Assembly: GCA_050260515.1 (NCBI GenBank)
Contig: JBLNCI010000024.1
Location: 27,140 to 91,139 of the forward strand
Length of the DNA: 64,000 nucleotides
From: DATJIG01 sp050260515
GTDB lineage: Bacteria > Pseudomonadota > Alphaproteobacteria > SMXQ01
Direction: 5' to 3'
Position 1 is the stretch's first letter, and every line of letters starts with the position of its first letter. The position numbers and the translations under genes were made by a program. The notes under the pieces were generated by a model. That model saw nothing but the letters and a program-made list of their open reading frames with translations. It did no database searches and was not told the DNA's origin. This document shows, piece by piece, positions 45,310 through 53,538 of this stretch.

Positions 45310-46348
45310 CCTCGCCGACGCCCTCGGGCACCATCGCCTCGTTCTCCTCGGGCGGACCGCCATTCTTCTTGGCCGCCGTGCGCGCGCGCAGTCGTTCGAC
45401 GTTGCGGTTGTGCTCGTCGACGGTGCGCGCGAACGCATTGCCGCTCGACCCCGTCGCCGCGAAGAACAGGTACGTGGTCTTCGCCGGATGCAGCGCCGCG
45501 TGCAGCGTCTCGCGCCCGACGTTGCAGATCGGGGTCGGCGGCAGCCCGGGGTTGAGATAGGTGTTGTACGGCGTGGCGCGCTTCAGGTCGGTGCGCGTCA
45601 ACCGTCGCTTGAGCACCGTCTCGGGAAGCTGGTCGGCACGGGCGATGCCATACGCGACGGTGACGTCGGATTCGAGCTTCATGCCGCGCTTGAGGCGGTT
45701 CGTCAACACCGACGCGACGGTCGGCCGTTCCTTGGGCTGACCCGATTCCTTGGCGACGATCGAGGCCAGAACCACGGCTTCGGCGGGAGTCTGGAGCGGT
45801 GTGTCCGGCGGCCGCTGCGCCCACAGATCGGCGATGGTCTGATCCATCGCGTAGACCATGCGCTCGATCATGCCGTCGCGGCTGTCGCCCCAGAAGTATT
45901 GGTACGTCTGCGGCAGCAGCGCGCCCTCGCCCGGGGTGATGGTGATCGGGCCGTCGAGACCGTCGGCCTTCTCGACCAGCTTCAGCACCTGCGCCGTCGT
46001 CAGTCCCTCCTGGACAACGAGCTTGTGCGGAATGCGGCGGCCGCTGACGAGAAGGTTCATGACGGCGCGGGGACTGAAGGCGACTCCGAACTGGTACTCG
46101 CCGGGCAGCAGCGCGCTGTCCTTGCGCGCAAGTCGCACGCCGAAGGCGAACACGCGGGGGTCAGAGACGACGCCCTTGTCCGCGAGCACGGCGGCGATCT
46201 CGTCGAGCGAGCGGCCCGGCTCGATCACCACGGTGCGCGGCTCCGTCAGCGGGCCGGGCCGGATGAAGGCGACGAACAGCCAGAACGCGACGCCGACCAG
46301 CGACGCGGCCACGACGAACGGAAAGACGATGTACGTCCGACGCCGCAT
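45290..46348 (-). CDS. mltG: Endolytic transglycosylase MltG, downstream copy
   Basis: MltG cuts nascent peptidoglycan and may set glycan strand length. This 352-residue copy has a short cytoplasmic tail, one membrane helix (about 6-28), a LysM-like region and the YceG catalytic domain. The segment SIVAKESG keeps Glu201, which aligns with catalytic Glu218 of E. coli (SIIEKET), but the Glu two residues earlier is Ala199. LKRGMKLESDVTVAYG and PYNTYLNPGLPPTPI are conserved. It lies 93 bp after a second mltG gene and shares its full layout, so the pair arose by duplication. The start is the ATG at 46348. Confidence 0.92.
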   Translation of the reverse strand: MRRRTYIVFPFVVAASLVGVAFWLFVAFIRPGPLTEPRTVVIEPGRSLDEIAAVLADKGVVSDPRVFAFGVRLARKDSALLPGEYQFGVAFSPRAVMNLLVSGRRIPHKLVVQEGLTTAQVLKLVEKADGLDGPITITPGEGALLPQTYQYFWGDSRDGMIERMVYAMDQTIADLWAQRPPDTPLQTPAEAVVLASIVAKESGQPKERPTVASVLTNRLKRGMKLESDVTVAYGIARADQLPETVLKRRLTRTDLKRATPYNTYLNPGLPPTPICNVGRETLHAALHPAKTTYLFFAATGSSGNAFARTVDEHNRNVERLRARTAAKKNGGPPEENEAMVPEGVGEASAPPR

Positions 46349-46441
46349 GGCGCAACGGCCTCCCACGCGCCGCGGCGGCCGTCGCCGGGCGTCAGGGGCT
46401 CAACGCGTGGGGGTCGGAAACGGTTCCGGTCGGGTGGGCCG

Positions 46442-47449
46442 TCAGCGAGTCGCTGCCGGTTCGCGGGCGCGCTCCATGGCGCGCCAGCGCGCCACGTTGC
46501 GGTTGTGCTCGTCGAGGGTGCGGGCAAAAGCGTGGCCGCCGCTCCCGTCGGCGACGAAGTAGAGAAAGTCCGTGCGCGGCGGATCGATGGCGGCGCGCAG
46601 CGCCGCGCGGCCGGGATTGGCGATCGGCGTCGGCGGCAACCCGGCGATGACGTACGTGTTGTATGGAGTGGCACGCTGCAGGTCGTCGCGCGTCAACGGC
46701 CGCGCCAGCAGCGTTCCGGGCGCAGACGCCGCGGCGGCCGCGCCGTACGCCACGGTCGGGTCCGATTGCAGCCGCATCCCGCGCTTCAGCCGGTTGACCA
46801 TCACCGATGCGACGAGCCCGCGCTCGTCGGGAACGCCGGTCTCCCGTTCGACGATCGAGGCGAGAATGACCGCCTCCTGCGGCGAAGTCATCGGGCTGTC
46901 GGTTGGTCGCTTCGCCCACAGATCGGCGACGGTCTCCTCCATCGCGCGCGCCATCCGCCGCACCATGGCGTCGCGCGAATCGCCCCACGAGTAGTTGTAG
47001 GTCTCGGGCAGCAGCGCGCCCTCGTCCGGATGGATCGTGATCGGTCCCTCGAGGCCCTCGGCGTGCTCGACCAGCACCAGCGCCTGGGCCGTCGTCCAGC
47101 CTTCGGGAAGCGTCAGGCGGCGGACGACGGTGCGGCCTGAGACGATCAGGTCCATCGCCGCACGGGCGCTCATGCCCGCGGCGAAGGCGTATTCGCCGGA
47201 ACGCAGCGCGGAGCCCTTGCCGGACAATCGCACGCCCAGCGAGAACACCAGCGGGTTGGAAATGACGCCGCGATCGGCGAGCAGCTTGCCGATTTCCTCG
47301 GCGGAGACGCCGCGCGCGATGACGACGGCGCGCTCTTCAGGAAGAGGCCCGCGGGCGTCGAAGGCGACGAACAGCCAGACGAGAAGCCCGGCCGCGAGGG
47401 TCGTAAGGGCTGCGAGGATGAGGACGACGGCCTTGAAGGCGCGCCGCAT
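46442..47449 (-). CDS. mltG: Endolytic transglycosylase MltG, upstream copy
   Basis: This 335-residue copy has one membrane helix (about 7-30) and the YceG domain with SIVERETG, keeping both Glu201 and the expected catalytic Glu203, then LKRGMRLQSDPTVAYG and PYNTYVIAGLPPTPI. It is closer to the standard MltG sequence than the downstream copy. It follows fabF by 9 bp, the usual fabF-mltG arrangement, so it is probably the ancestral gene. Confidence 0.94.
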   Translation of the reverse strand: MRRAFKAVVLILAALTTLAAGLLVWLFVAFDARGPLPEERAVVIARGVSAEEIGKLLADRGVISNPLVFSLGVRLSGKGSALRSGEYAFAAGMSARAAMDLIVSGRTVVRRLTLPEGWTTAQALVLVEHAEGLEGPITIHPDEGALLPETYNYSWGDSRDAMVRRMARAMEETVADLWAKRPTDSPMTSPQEAVILASIVERETGVPDERGLVASVMVNRLKRGMRLQSDPTVAYGAAAAASAPGTLLARPLTRDDLQRATPYNTYVIAGLPPTPIANPGRAALRAAIDPPRTDFLYFVADGSGGHAFARTLDEHNRNVARWRAMERAREPAATR

Positions 47450-47458
47450 CGACCGGCC

Positions 47459-48721
47459 TTATGCCGCTTGCGAGAAGATCAGCGACGCGTTGGTGCCGCC
47501 GAACCCGAACGAGTTCGACAGGGCGTAACGCACCGGCCGCTCCTTCGCGCTCTTCGCGACCAGGTCGAGGTCGCAGCCCGGCGACGGGTTGTCGAGGTTG
47601 AGCGTCGGCGGGACGATCTGGTTCTTGATCGACAGGATCGAGAACACGGCCTCGACCGCGCCGGCGGCCCCGAGCAGATGCCCGATCGCGGACTTGGTCG
47701 ACGACATCGACAGCTTGCGCGCATGATCGCCGAACACCCGCTTGACGGCGTTCAGCTCGATCTCGTCGCCGAGCGGCGTCGAAGTGCCGTGAGCGTTGAT
47801 GTAGTCGATCTGCTCCGGGGTGACCTTCGCGCGCTTCAGCGCCGCCTGCATCGCCCGCATGCCGCCCGAGCCGTCCTCCGCCGGAGCGGTGATGTGGCTC
47901 GCGTCGCCCGACATGCCGTAGCCGATGACCTCGGCGTAGATCTTGGCGCCGCGCTTCTTCGCATGCTCGAGTTCCTCGAGCACAAGCACGCCCGCGCCCT
48001 CGCCCATGACGAAGCCGTCGCGATCCTTGTCCCACGGCCGCGAGGCCTTCTCGGGAGTATCGTTGAAGCCCGTGGAGAGGGCGCGCGCCGCGGCGAAGCC
48101 CGCGAGACCGAGACGACACACCGCCGCCTCGGCGCCGCCAGCGACCATGACATCGGCATCGTCGAACGCGATCATCCGCGCGGCGTCGCCGATGGCGTGC
48201 GCGCCGGTCGCGCACGCGGTGACCACCGCGTGGTTCGGGCCCCGGAAGCCGTACTTGATCGAGACATGGCCCGACGCGAGGTTGATCAATGCGGCGGGGA
48301 TGAAGAACGGGCTGACGCGGCGCGGGCCCTTGTCCTGCAGCGTGAGCGCCGTCTCGGCGATCGACGGCAGGCCGCCGATGCCGGACCCGATCAGCACGCC
48401 GGTGCGGTTGCGCTCCTCTTCGTCATCGGGCTTCCAGCCGGCGTCTTCGACCGCCTCGCTCGCCGCCGCCAGCGCGTAGATGATGAACTGGTCCATCTTG
48501 CGCTGGTCCTTGGGCGGGACCCAGTCGTCGGCGTTGAAGAAGCCGGCCGACGTGTCGCCGCGCGGAACCAGACCGGCGATCTTCGCCGGAAGATCCGATA
48601 CGTCGAACCCCTGGATGGCGCTGATGCCGGACTTGCCGGCGATGAGGCGTTCCCATACAGGTCCCACTCCGCAACCCAGCGGAGTGACAACGCCCATACC
48701 GGTGATGACTACGCGTCTCAT
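47459..48721 (-). CDS. fabF: Beta-ketoacyl-ACP synthase II
   Basis: FabF extends acyl chains by condensation with malonyl-ACP. The 420-residue thiolase-fold enzyme has Cys170 in VTACATGAHAIGD, the first His in NAHGTSTPLGD and the second in SSTKSAIGHLLGAAG. Length is normal. It follows acpP by 42 bp in the run fabD-fabG-acpP-fabF. Confidence 0.97.
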   Translation of the reverse strand: MRRVVITGMGVVTPLGCGVGPVWERLIAGKSGISAIQGFDVSDLPAKIAGLVPRGDTSAGFFNADDWVPPKDQRKMDQFIIYALAAASEAVEDAGWKPDDEEERNRTGVLIGSGIGGLPSIAETALTLQDKGPRRVSPFFIPAALINLASGHVSIKYGFRGPNHAVVTACATGAHAIGDAARMIAFDDADVMVAGGAEAAVCRLGLAGFAAARALSTGFNDTPEKASRPWDKDRDGFVMGEGAGVLVLEELEHAKKRGAKIYAEVIGYGMSGDASHITAPAEDGSGGMRAMQAALKRAKVTPEQIDYINAHGTSTPLGDEIELNAVKRVFGDHARKLSMSSTKSAIGHLLGAAGAVEAVFSILSIKNQIVPPTLNLDNPSPGCDLDLVAKSAKERPVRYALSNSFGFGGTNASLIFSQAA

Positions 48722-48763
48722 GGCGTGAATGGAGCGTCCTTGGGAAGCGACGCTCTCGCGTCC

Positions 48764-49000
48764 TCAGCTCGCGTGCTTCTGGACGTAATCGATCGCGTCC
48801 TTGACGGTGAGGATTTTCTCCGCGGCGTCATCGGGAATCTCGCAGCCGAACTCTTCCTCGAACGCCATCACCAGCTCGACGGTGTCGAGACTGTCGGCGC
48901 CGAGATCGTCGATGAAGCTCGCATTGTCGGTGACTTTCCCCTCGTCGACGCCAAGGTGCTCGACGACGATCTTCTTCACGCGCTCGGCAACGTCACTCAT
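48764..49000 (-). CDS. acpP: Acyl carrier protein
   Basis: This 78-residue acidic protein carries growing fatty acids on a phosphopantetheine arm attached to Ser37 in GADSLDTVEL. The sequence MSDVAERVKKIVVEHLGV is typical of alphaproteobacterial AcpP. GAGGA lies 10 bp before the ATG. The 212-bp gap upstream probably contains its own promoter, as expected for such an abundant protein, but I cannot point to a clear one. Confidence 0.98.
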   Translation of the reverse strand: MSDVAERVKKIVVEHLGVDEGKVTDNASFIDDLGADSLDTVELVMAFEEEFGCEIPDDAAEKILTVKDAIDYVQKHAS

Positions 49001-49033
49001 TTCGCAGTGGTCCTCGGATTTTTCGATTCTTGT

Positions 49034-49054
49034 GGAACGTTCGGCTGAACGTCC
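49034..49054. promoter_or_regulatory. Inverted repeat upstream of acpP
   Basis: Arms ACGTTC and GAACGT with a 4-nt centre GGCT, extended by two further pairs after a one-base bulge, lie 34-54 bp before the acpP start. It could be an operator or an mRNA leader hairpin. No binding protein is suggested by the sequence alone. Confidence 0.35.
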
Positions 49055-49212
49055 GTGTGGTTCGATCGCTTGCCGCAGCGGGCCCCCTAATCGCTCTAGG
49101 CTGGTCCCTCGGCGTTTCCCTCGGGTGCGTCCCCTCAGGCTCCCGCGGCGGCCCCTCTCCTAACACACTTCGCCGGCCCAGGCCAGCGCCCCGGAAGGAG
49201 CGGAAAAGGCGG

Positions 49213-49950
49213 CTATATCATGGCCATTCCGCCATTCACGTGCAAGGTCTGGCCGGTCACGTACGCGGCCTCGTCGCTCGCGAGATAGACCGCCGCCGCG
49301 GCAATGTCGGCCGGCGTTCCCATGCGTCCCGCGGGGATCGCGCCGAGGAGCTTCGCCTTGTGGTCCTCGGACAGCTTCTCCGTCATCGCCGTGGTGATGA
49401 ACCCGGGCGCGATGCAGTTCACCGTGATGCCGCGGCTCGCGACCTCCTGGGCGAGCGACTTCGACATCCCGATCATCCCGGCCTTCGATGCCGCGTAGTT
49501 GGTCTGGCCGGCGTTGCCCGTGACGCCCACGATCGAGGTGATGCCGATGATGCGGCCAAAGCGCGTCTTCATCATCCCGCGCAGCACCGCGCGCGACAAA
49601 CGGAACGCGGCCGTGAGATTGACGGAGAGCACGCGCTCCCAGTCCTCGTCCTTCATCCGCATCATCAGCGTGTCGCGCGTGAGCCCCGCGTTGTTGATGA
49701 GGATGTCGACGCGCCCCATCGACGCCTCCGCTTCCGCGACGAGCTTATCGGTGGCGGCATGGTCCGAGAGGTCGGCCACGGCGACGTGCGTGCGCTCGCC
49801 GAGGTCGGCCTTCAGCGCCTCGAGCGCATCGCGCCGCGTGCCCGCGAGCGTGACGGTCGCGCCGCGTGCGTTGAGAGCGCGCGCGATGGCGTCGCCGATG
49901 CCGCCGCTCGCGCCGGTGACCAGCGCGCACTTACCCGTGAGATCGAACAT
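49213..49950 (-). CDS. fabG: 3-oxoacyl-ACP reductase
   Basis: FabG reduces 3-oxoacyl-ACP with NADPH. The 245-residue SDR has TGASGGIG near residue 12, NNAGLTRD, the catalytic Ser in ITSIVGV and NYAASK with Tyr and Lys, and ends in VNGGMAMI. All FabG hallmarks are present, unlike the SDR at 26080-26859. AGAAGGA lies 6 bp before the ATG. It is 41 bp after fabD. Confidence 0.97.
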   Translation of the reverse strand: MFDLTGKCALVTGASGGIGDAIARALNARGATVTLAGTRRDALEALKADLGERTHVAVADLSDHAATDKLVAEAEASMGRVDILINNAGLTRDTLMMRMKDEDWERVLSVNLTAAFRLSRAVLRGMMKTRFGRIIGITSIVGVTGNAGQTNYAASKAGMIGMSKSLAQEVASRGITVNCIAPGFITTAMTEKLSEDHKAKLLGAIPAGRMGTPADIAAAAVYLASDEAAYVTGQTLHVNGGMAMI

Positions 49951-49991
49951 CGTCGTTCCTTCTTAAGATCAGTCTGGAGCTCAGTGGAGTC

Positions 49992-50933
49992 CTACAGGGC
50001 CTTGAGGAAAGCCTCGATGTCGGCCGGCGTGCCGAGCGACACCGCATTCAGGTCGCGGTCGATGCGGCGCGCGAGACCGGCGAGTACCTTGCCCGCGCCG
50101 ATCTCGATGACGCGCGTCACGCCGGCCTCTTTCATGGCGAGCACGCTTTCGCGCCAGCGCACGCGGCCCGTGACCTGGGCGACCAGAAGGCGGCGGATCT
50201 CGTTGGGCTCGGTGACCGGCGCGGCGGTGACGTTGGCGATCACCGGAAGGTTCGGCGTCGCGACCGGCGCGTTGCCGAGCGCCTCCTCCATCACGTGTGC
50301 CGCAGGCGCCATGAGCGAGGAGTGGAACGGCGCGCTGACCGGCAGCAACAGGGCGCGCTTCACGCCGCGCTCTTTGGCGATGGCGATCGCGCGCTCGATC
50401 GCTGCGCGCGTGCCCGAGATCACCACCTGGTCGGGAGCGTTGTCGTTGGCGGCCTCACAGACCTCGCCGTCGGCCGCGTCCCTCGCGATCGATTCGGCCA
50501 CCGCGAGGTCGGCGCCGACGAGCGCCGCCATCGCACCTTCGCCGACCGGCACCGCGCGCTGCATCGCCTGACCACGGGTGCGCAGCAGCCGCGCGGTGAC
50601 CCCGAGCGGGATCGAGCCCGCGGCGGCAAGCGCCGAGTACTCGCCGAGTGAATGGCCAGCGACGAAGCGGCCGCGCTCAGACAGCACGAACTTGCCCTCG
50701 CGCTCAAGCACCCGGACCACCGCCATGCTCATCGCCATCAGCGCGGGCTGGGCGTTCTCGGTCAGCGTCAGGTCGGTCTCGGGGCCCTCGAACATCAGGC
50801 GCGAGAGGTGCTGGCCCAACGCCTCGTCGACCTCCTCGAACACCTCGCGGGCGCAGGCGAAGGCCTGGGCCAGATCGCGGCCCATGCCCACCGCCTGCGA
50901 ACCCTGACCCGGAAAGACGAACGCGTCGGACAT
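49992..50933 (-). CDS. fabD: Malonyl CoA-acyl carrier protein transacylase
   Basis: FabD loads malonyl groups onto ACP. The 313-residue enzyme has FPGQGSQ at the N-terminus, the nucleophile Ser95 in GHSLGE and the His in SAPFHSSLM near residue 203. GGGGGA lies 6 bp before the ATG, and a near-consensus promoter is at 50978-51005. It is the first gene of fabD-fabG-acpP-fabF-mltG-mltG. Confidence 0.97.
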   Translation of the reverse strand: MSDAFVFPGQGSQAVGMGRDLAQAFACAREVFEEVDEALGQHLSRLMFEGPETDLTLTENAQPALMAMSMAVVRVLEREGKFVLSERGRFVAGHSLGEYSALAAAGSIPLGVTARLLRTRGQAMQRAVPVGEGAMAALVGADLAVAESIARDAADGEVCEAANDNAPDQVVISGTRAAIERAIAIAKERGVKRALLLPVSAPFHSSLMAPAAHVMEEALGNAPVATPNLPVIANVTAAPVTEPNEIRRLLVAQVTGRVRWRESVLAMKEAGVTRVIEIGAGKVLAGLARRIDRDLNAVSLGTPADIEAFLKAL

Positions 50934-50977
50934 GTAGAATCCCCCTGGGAGGCCGTTAACCCCTTGAACGGCGGCCA

Positions 50978-51005
50978 GTCATAGTCGCGGCCGCCGCCCT
51001 GTCAA
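50978..51005 (-). promoter_or_regulatory. Promoter of the fabD operon
   Basis: On the minus strand, TTGACA (51005-51000) and TATGAC (50983-50978) are 16 bp apart, 45 bp before the fabD start. The -35 box is a perfect consensus match. Confidence 0.7.
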
Positions 51006-51066
51006 GCCGCAGCGTTTTCAACAGCTTGCGGCGCGGCTCTCCACAGCCCCGCGCCGCCGCCGGCGC

Positions 51067-51094
51067 TTGCCCGCGCAGCGAAACTGTGTATAGT
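51067..51094 (+). promoter_or_regulatory. Promoter of the rpsF ribosomal operon
   Basis: TTGCCC (51067-51072) and TATAGT (51089-51094) are 16 bp apart. Transcription should start near 51101, giving a leader of about 85 nt before rpsF. Confidence 0.65.
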
Positions 51095-51130
51095 GCGCGC
51101 CCTCGCACTCCTTGCCGGCGTTGCCGGCTA

Positions 51131-51158
51131 GGCCCGGTCGGCTTGTCAGCTCCGGGCC
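51131..51158 (+). promoter_or_regulatory. Hairpin in the rpsF leader, candidate S6:S18 autoregulatory site
   Basis: GGCCCGG (51131-51137) pairs with CCGGGCC (51152-51158). Inside, GGCT and AGCT form a second stem, leaving a 2-nt bulge on the 5' side and a 4-nt loop. Many bacterial rpsF leaders have a bulged hairpin bound by the S6:S18 complex. Position and form fit, but the exact consensus bulge is not clear here. Confidence 0.45.
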
Positions 51159-51185
51159 GCGAAAACCCAGAAGGAGCTCGGCCTT

Positions 51186-51680
51186 ATGCCGTTCTACGAA
51201 AACGTTTTTGTCGCGCGACAGGACCTCTCCGCCCAGCAGGTGGAAGCCATGGGCGATGCGCTCGCCCAGGTGATCACCACGGGCGGCGGCAAGGTCACCA
51301 AGAAAGAGTACTGGGGGCTGCGCACCCTCGCCTATCGGATCAAGAAGAACCGCAAGGGGCACTACATGCTCCTTAATGTGGAGGCCCCGGCGCCCGCGAT
51401 GGCGGAAGCCGAGCGCACCCTCCGCATCAACGAAGACGTGCTCCGCTACCTGACCGTGAAGGTCGAGACTCTCGAGGAGGGCCCGTCGGCGATGCTGCGC
51501 TCGCGCGGCCGCGATGAGGAAGGCGGTCGCGGCGAGCGTCGCGGCGGCTTCGGCGGACGAGGCGGCTTCGGCGGCCCGCGCGGCGGCTTCGGCCGCGATC
51601 GCGGCGCGTTCGACAGCGGCCGTCGCCCACGCGACGAGGCCCCCCGTGAAACCCCCGCGCCCAAAGGAGACGGCGAATGA
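51186..51680 (+). CDS. rpsF: Small ribosomal subunit protein bS6 with RGG-rich tail
   Basis: S6 binds 16S rRNA as a dimer with S18. The 164-residue protein has the normal S6 domain (about 1-100, MPFYENVFVARQDLS) and an unusual tail: residues 105-140 are rich in Arg, Gly and Phe with repeated RGGFGG units, followed by a Pro/Arg/Glu segment. E. coli S6 has about 131-135 residues with an acidic tail. AGAAGGAG precedes the ATG. The stop overlaps rpsR (ATGA). Confidence 0.96.
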   Translation: MPFYENVFVARQDLSAQQVEAMGDALAQVITTGGGKVTKKEYWGLRTLAYRIKKNRKGHYMLLNVEAPAPAMAEAERTLRINEDVLRYLTVKVETLEEGPSAMLRSRGRDEEGGRGERRGGFGGRGGFGGPRGGFGRDRGAFDSGRRPRDEAPRETPAPKGDGE

Positions 51681-51946
51681 ACACCAACGTCGACAAGCCC
51701 GCGCGCGGCGGCGGTGGTGGCCAACGTCGTCCGTTCTTCCGGCGCCGCAAGACCTGCCCGTTCTCCGGCGCGAACGCCCCGGCCATCGACTACAAGGACG
51801 TGCGCCTGCTCAGCCGGTTCATCTCCGAGCGCGGCAAGATCGTGCCGAGCCGCATCACGGCGGTATCCGCGAAGAAGCAGCGTGAGCTCGCCCAGGCGAT
51901 CAAGCGCGCGCGCAACCTCGCCCTGCTTCCGTACGTGGTGCAGTAA
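51677..51946 (+). CDS. rpsR: Small ribosomal subunit protein bS18
   Basis: This 89-residue basic protein contains RRKTCPFSGANAP and the core DYKDVRLLSRFISERGKIVPSRIT, which are typical of S18. The first 25 residues are rich in Gly and Arg. It is coupled to rpsF by a 4-bp overlap, which should give equal amounts of the two partners. Confidence 0.97.
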   Translation: MNTNVDKPARGGGGGQRRPFFRRRKTCPFSGANAPAIDYKDVRLLSRFISERGKIVPSRITAVSAKKQRELAQAIKRARNLALLPYVVQ

Positions 51947-51947
51947 G

Positions 51948-51963
51948 CGACGGGTACCCGTCG
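51948..51963. other. 16-bp perfect palindrome between rpsR and the DUF2232 gene
   Basis: CGACGGGTACCCGTCG starts 1 bp after the rpsR stop codon and ends 7 bp before the next start. It may form a 3'-end hairpin that tunes read-through from the S18 gene into the membrane protein gene, or be an operator. No T-run follows. Confidence 0.5.
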
Positions 51964-51970
51964 GGCCGTG

Positions 51971-52924
51971 ATGTCGACGCGCCTCCAGGTCATCGCCATC
52001 GGCGCACTGGGGGCCACCGTCCTCGCGGTCCTCGGCGGGGTCGGCGGAGCCTTCGGGCTTTTCGCCGCGTACTTCGCAGCGCTTCCCCTCTTCGCCGTCG
52101 GGTTCATGGCGGGAGCGAAGGCCTGCACGGCGGCAGCGGCGGTTGCGGCGGCGATCATCGCCGCGACGCTGAGCGCGACCGAGGCGGCGGTGTTCCTCGC
52201 CGCCCAGGCCGTTCCGGCGGCCTCGGTCGTCTGGTTGTCGCTGCGGACGCGCATCGCCCCCACGGGCGACGCGGAGTGGTATCGGCCCGGCGACGTGGTC
52301 GCCTGGCTCGCGGCTTACGGGGCCGTCGGCTTCGCGATCCTCGCCCTCGGCCTCGCCGGCCAGGGCGACGGACCGGGTGTCGAACAGGCCCTGGCGGACG
52401 AGTTGGAGCGGGTCCTCTCGGCGGTTGCCGTCGGAGCGGACCCGGACAGGACAACGGCGATGGCGGCGGCGCTCGCGCGCTTCTTCCCCGCCATCGTCCT
52501 GGCGAGCTGGATGGTGATGACGGTCATCAATGCCGTCCTCGGATTCCAGATCGCGAAGCGGTTCGGCAGCCTGCAGCGGCCGGAGCCGACGTGGTCGGCA
52601 ATGACGCTGCCGGGATGGCTGATGACGGCGACGGCGGCGGCCTCGCTCGCGGCCCTGGTGGGGCGCGGAACGACCGTCGGCTTCGTCGGCGGCAACGCGG
52701 CGCTCGCGCTGTGCGTGCCGTACGTGCTGTTGGGTTTCGCCGTCGCGCACGCATTTGCGGCGCGACTGAAATCCCCGCGGCTGATGCTGTGGGGCGTGTA
52801 TTTGGTGGTGGTGCTGCTCGGCTGGCCGGTGCTGTTGATGGCCGCCGTGGGCTTCGCCGAGGATTGGATCGGCCTGCGCCGGCATTTTGCCGGACCGCGG
52901 CCCGAGCCGGAGGACGAGAGATGA
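51971..52924 (+). CDS. DUF2232 (YybS-like) membrane protein
   Basis: This 317-residue inner-membrane protein has about eight hydrophobic segments rich in Ala and Val and no charged catalytic motif. DUF2232 proteins sit between rpsR and rplI in many alphaproteobacteria and, as YybS, in Bacillus; their function is unknown. The ATG at 51971 follows a GTG one codon earlier. There is no strong ribosome binding site. Its stop overlaps the rplI start by one base (TGATG). Confidence 0.85.
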   Translation: MSTRLQVIAIGALGATVLAVLGGVGGAFGLFAAYFAALPLFAVGFMAGAKACTAAAAVAAAIIAATLSATEAAVFLAAQAVPAASVVWLSLRTRIAPTGDAEWYRPGDVVAWLAAYGAVGFAILALGLAGQGDGPGVEQALADELERVLSAVAVGADPDRTTAMAAALARFFPAIVLASWMVMTVINAVLGFQIAKRFGSLQRPEPTWSAMTLPGWLMTATAAASLAALVGRGTTVGFVGGNAALALCVPYVLLGFAVAHAFAARLKSPRLMLWGVYLVVVLLGWPVLLMAAVGFAEDWIGLRRHFAGPRPEPEDER

Positions 52925-53475
52925 TGGATGTGATCCTGTTGGAGCGTATCGAGCGGCTTGGCCAGATGGGCGACGTCGTGCGGGTGAAGCCCGGCTTCGC
53001 CCGCAACTTCCTGCTGCCGCGCAAGAAGGCGCTCCGCGCGACCAAGGAAAACAAGGCCGTGTTCGAGCAGCAGCGGGCGACGCTGGAAGCCCGCAACATC
53101 GAGCGGCGCCAGGAGGCGGAGAAGCTCGCCGAGCGGCAGCAGGATATCTCCGTCGTCATCATCCGCCAGGCGAGCGAGACCGGTCAGCTCTACGGCTCGA
53201 TCCGCACCCGCGATATCGCCGACGCCGTGACCGACAAGGGGCTCAAGATCGACCGCTCGCAGGTCCGCCTCGACACCCCGATCAAGACGATCGGTATCTC
53301 GAAGGTGAAGGTCTCGCTGCACCCCGAGGTCGCGATCGAGGTGAAGGTCAACGTCGCCCGGTCGCCCGAGGAAGCCGAACTGCAGGCGCAGGGCAAATCG
53401 GTCACCCTGGAGGCCGCCGAGGCCGCGCCGGAGCAGCCCGAGGCCCCTGCGGAAACCCCTGCGGAGCAGGCATAG
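52924..53475 (+). CDS. rplI: Large ribosomal subunit protein bL9
   Basis: L9 binds 23S rRNA through its N-terminal domain and affects reading-frame maintenance. The 183-residue protein begins MDVILLERIERLG, with the Gly/Lys-rich GFARNFLLPRKKA, a long connecting helix and a C-terminal domain. An acidic Ala/Pro/Glu tail of about 30 residues goes beyond the E. coli length of 149. An ATG one codon earlier is in frame. It is the last gene of rpsF-rpsR-DUF2232-rplI, followed by a strong terminator. Confidence 0.97.
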   Translation: MDVILLERIERLGQMGDVVRVKPGFARNFLLPRKKALRATKENKAVFEQQRATLEARNIERRQEAEKLAERQQDISVVIIRQASETGQLYGSIRTRDIADAVTDKGLKIDRSQVRLDTPIKTIGISKVKVSLHPEVAIEVKVNVARSPEEAELQAQGKSVTLEAAEAAPEQPEAPAETPAEQA

Positions 53476-53502
53476 CGCGCTCCCAATCTTTGTTAAGTAT
53501 TT

Positions 53503-53538
53503 AAAACGGCGTGTCTTTTCCGAGACACGCCGTTTTTT
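53503..53538 (+). terminator. Rho-independent terminator of the rpsF-rplI operon
   Basis: A 14-bp perfect stem (AAAACGGCGTGTCT and its complement) with a 6-nt loop ends in six T. It begins 27 bp after the rplI stop. The A-run at the left makes it potentially bidirectional. Confidence 0.93.

Noticed and set aside
45290..46348. Downstream MltG copy is catalytically dead
   Set aside because: At first SIVAKES seemed to lack the key Glu. Aligned with E. coli MltG (SIIEKET), the catalytic Glu218 matches the second Glu, which is kept as Glu201.
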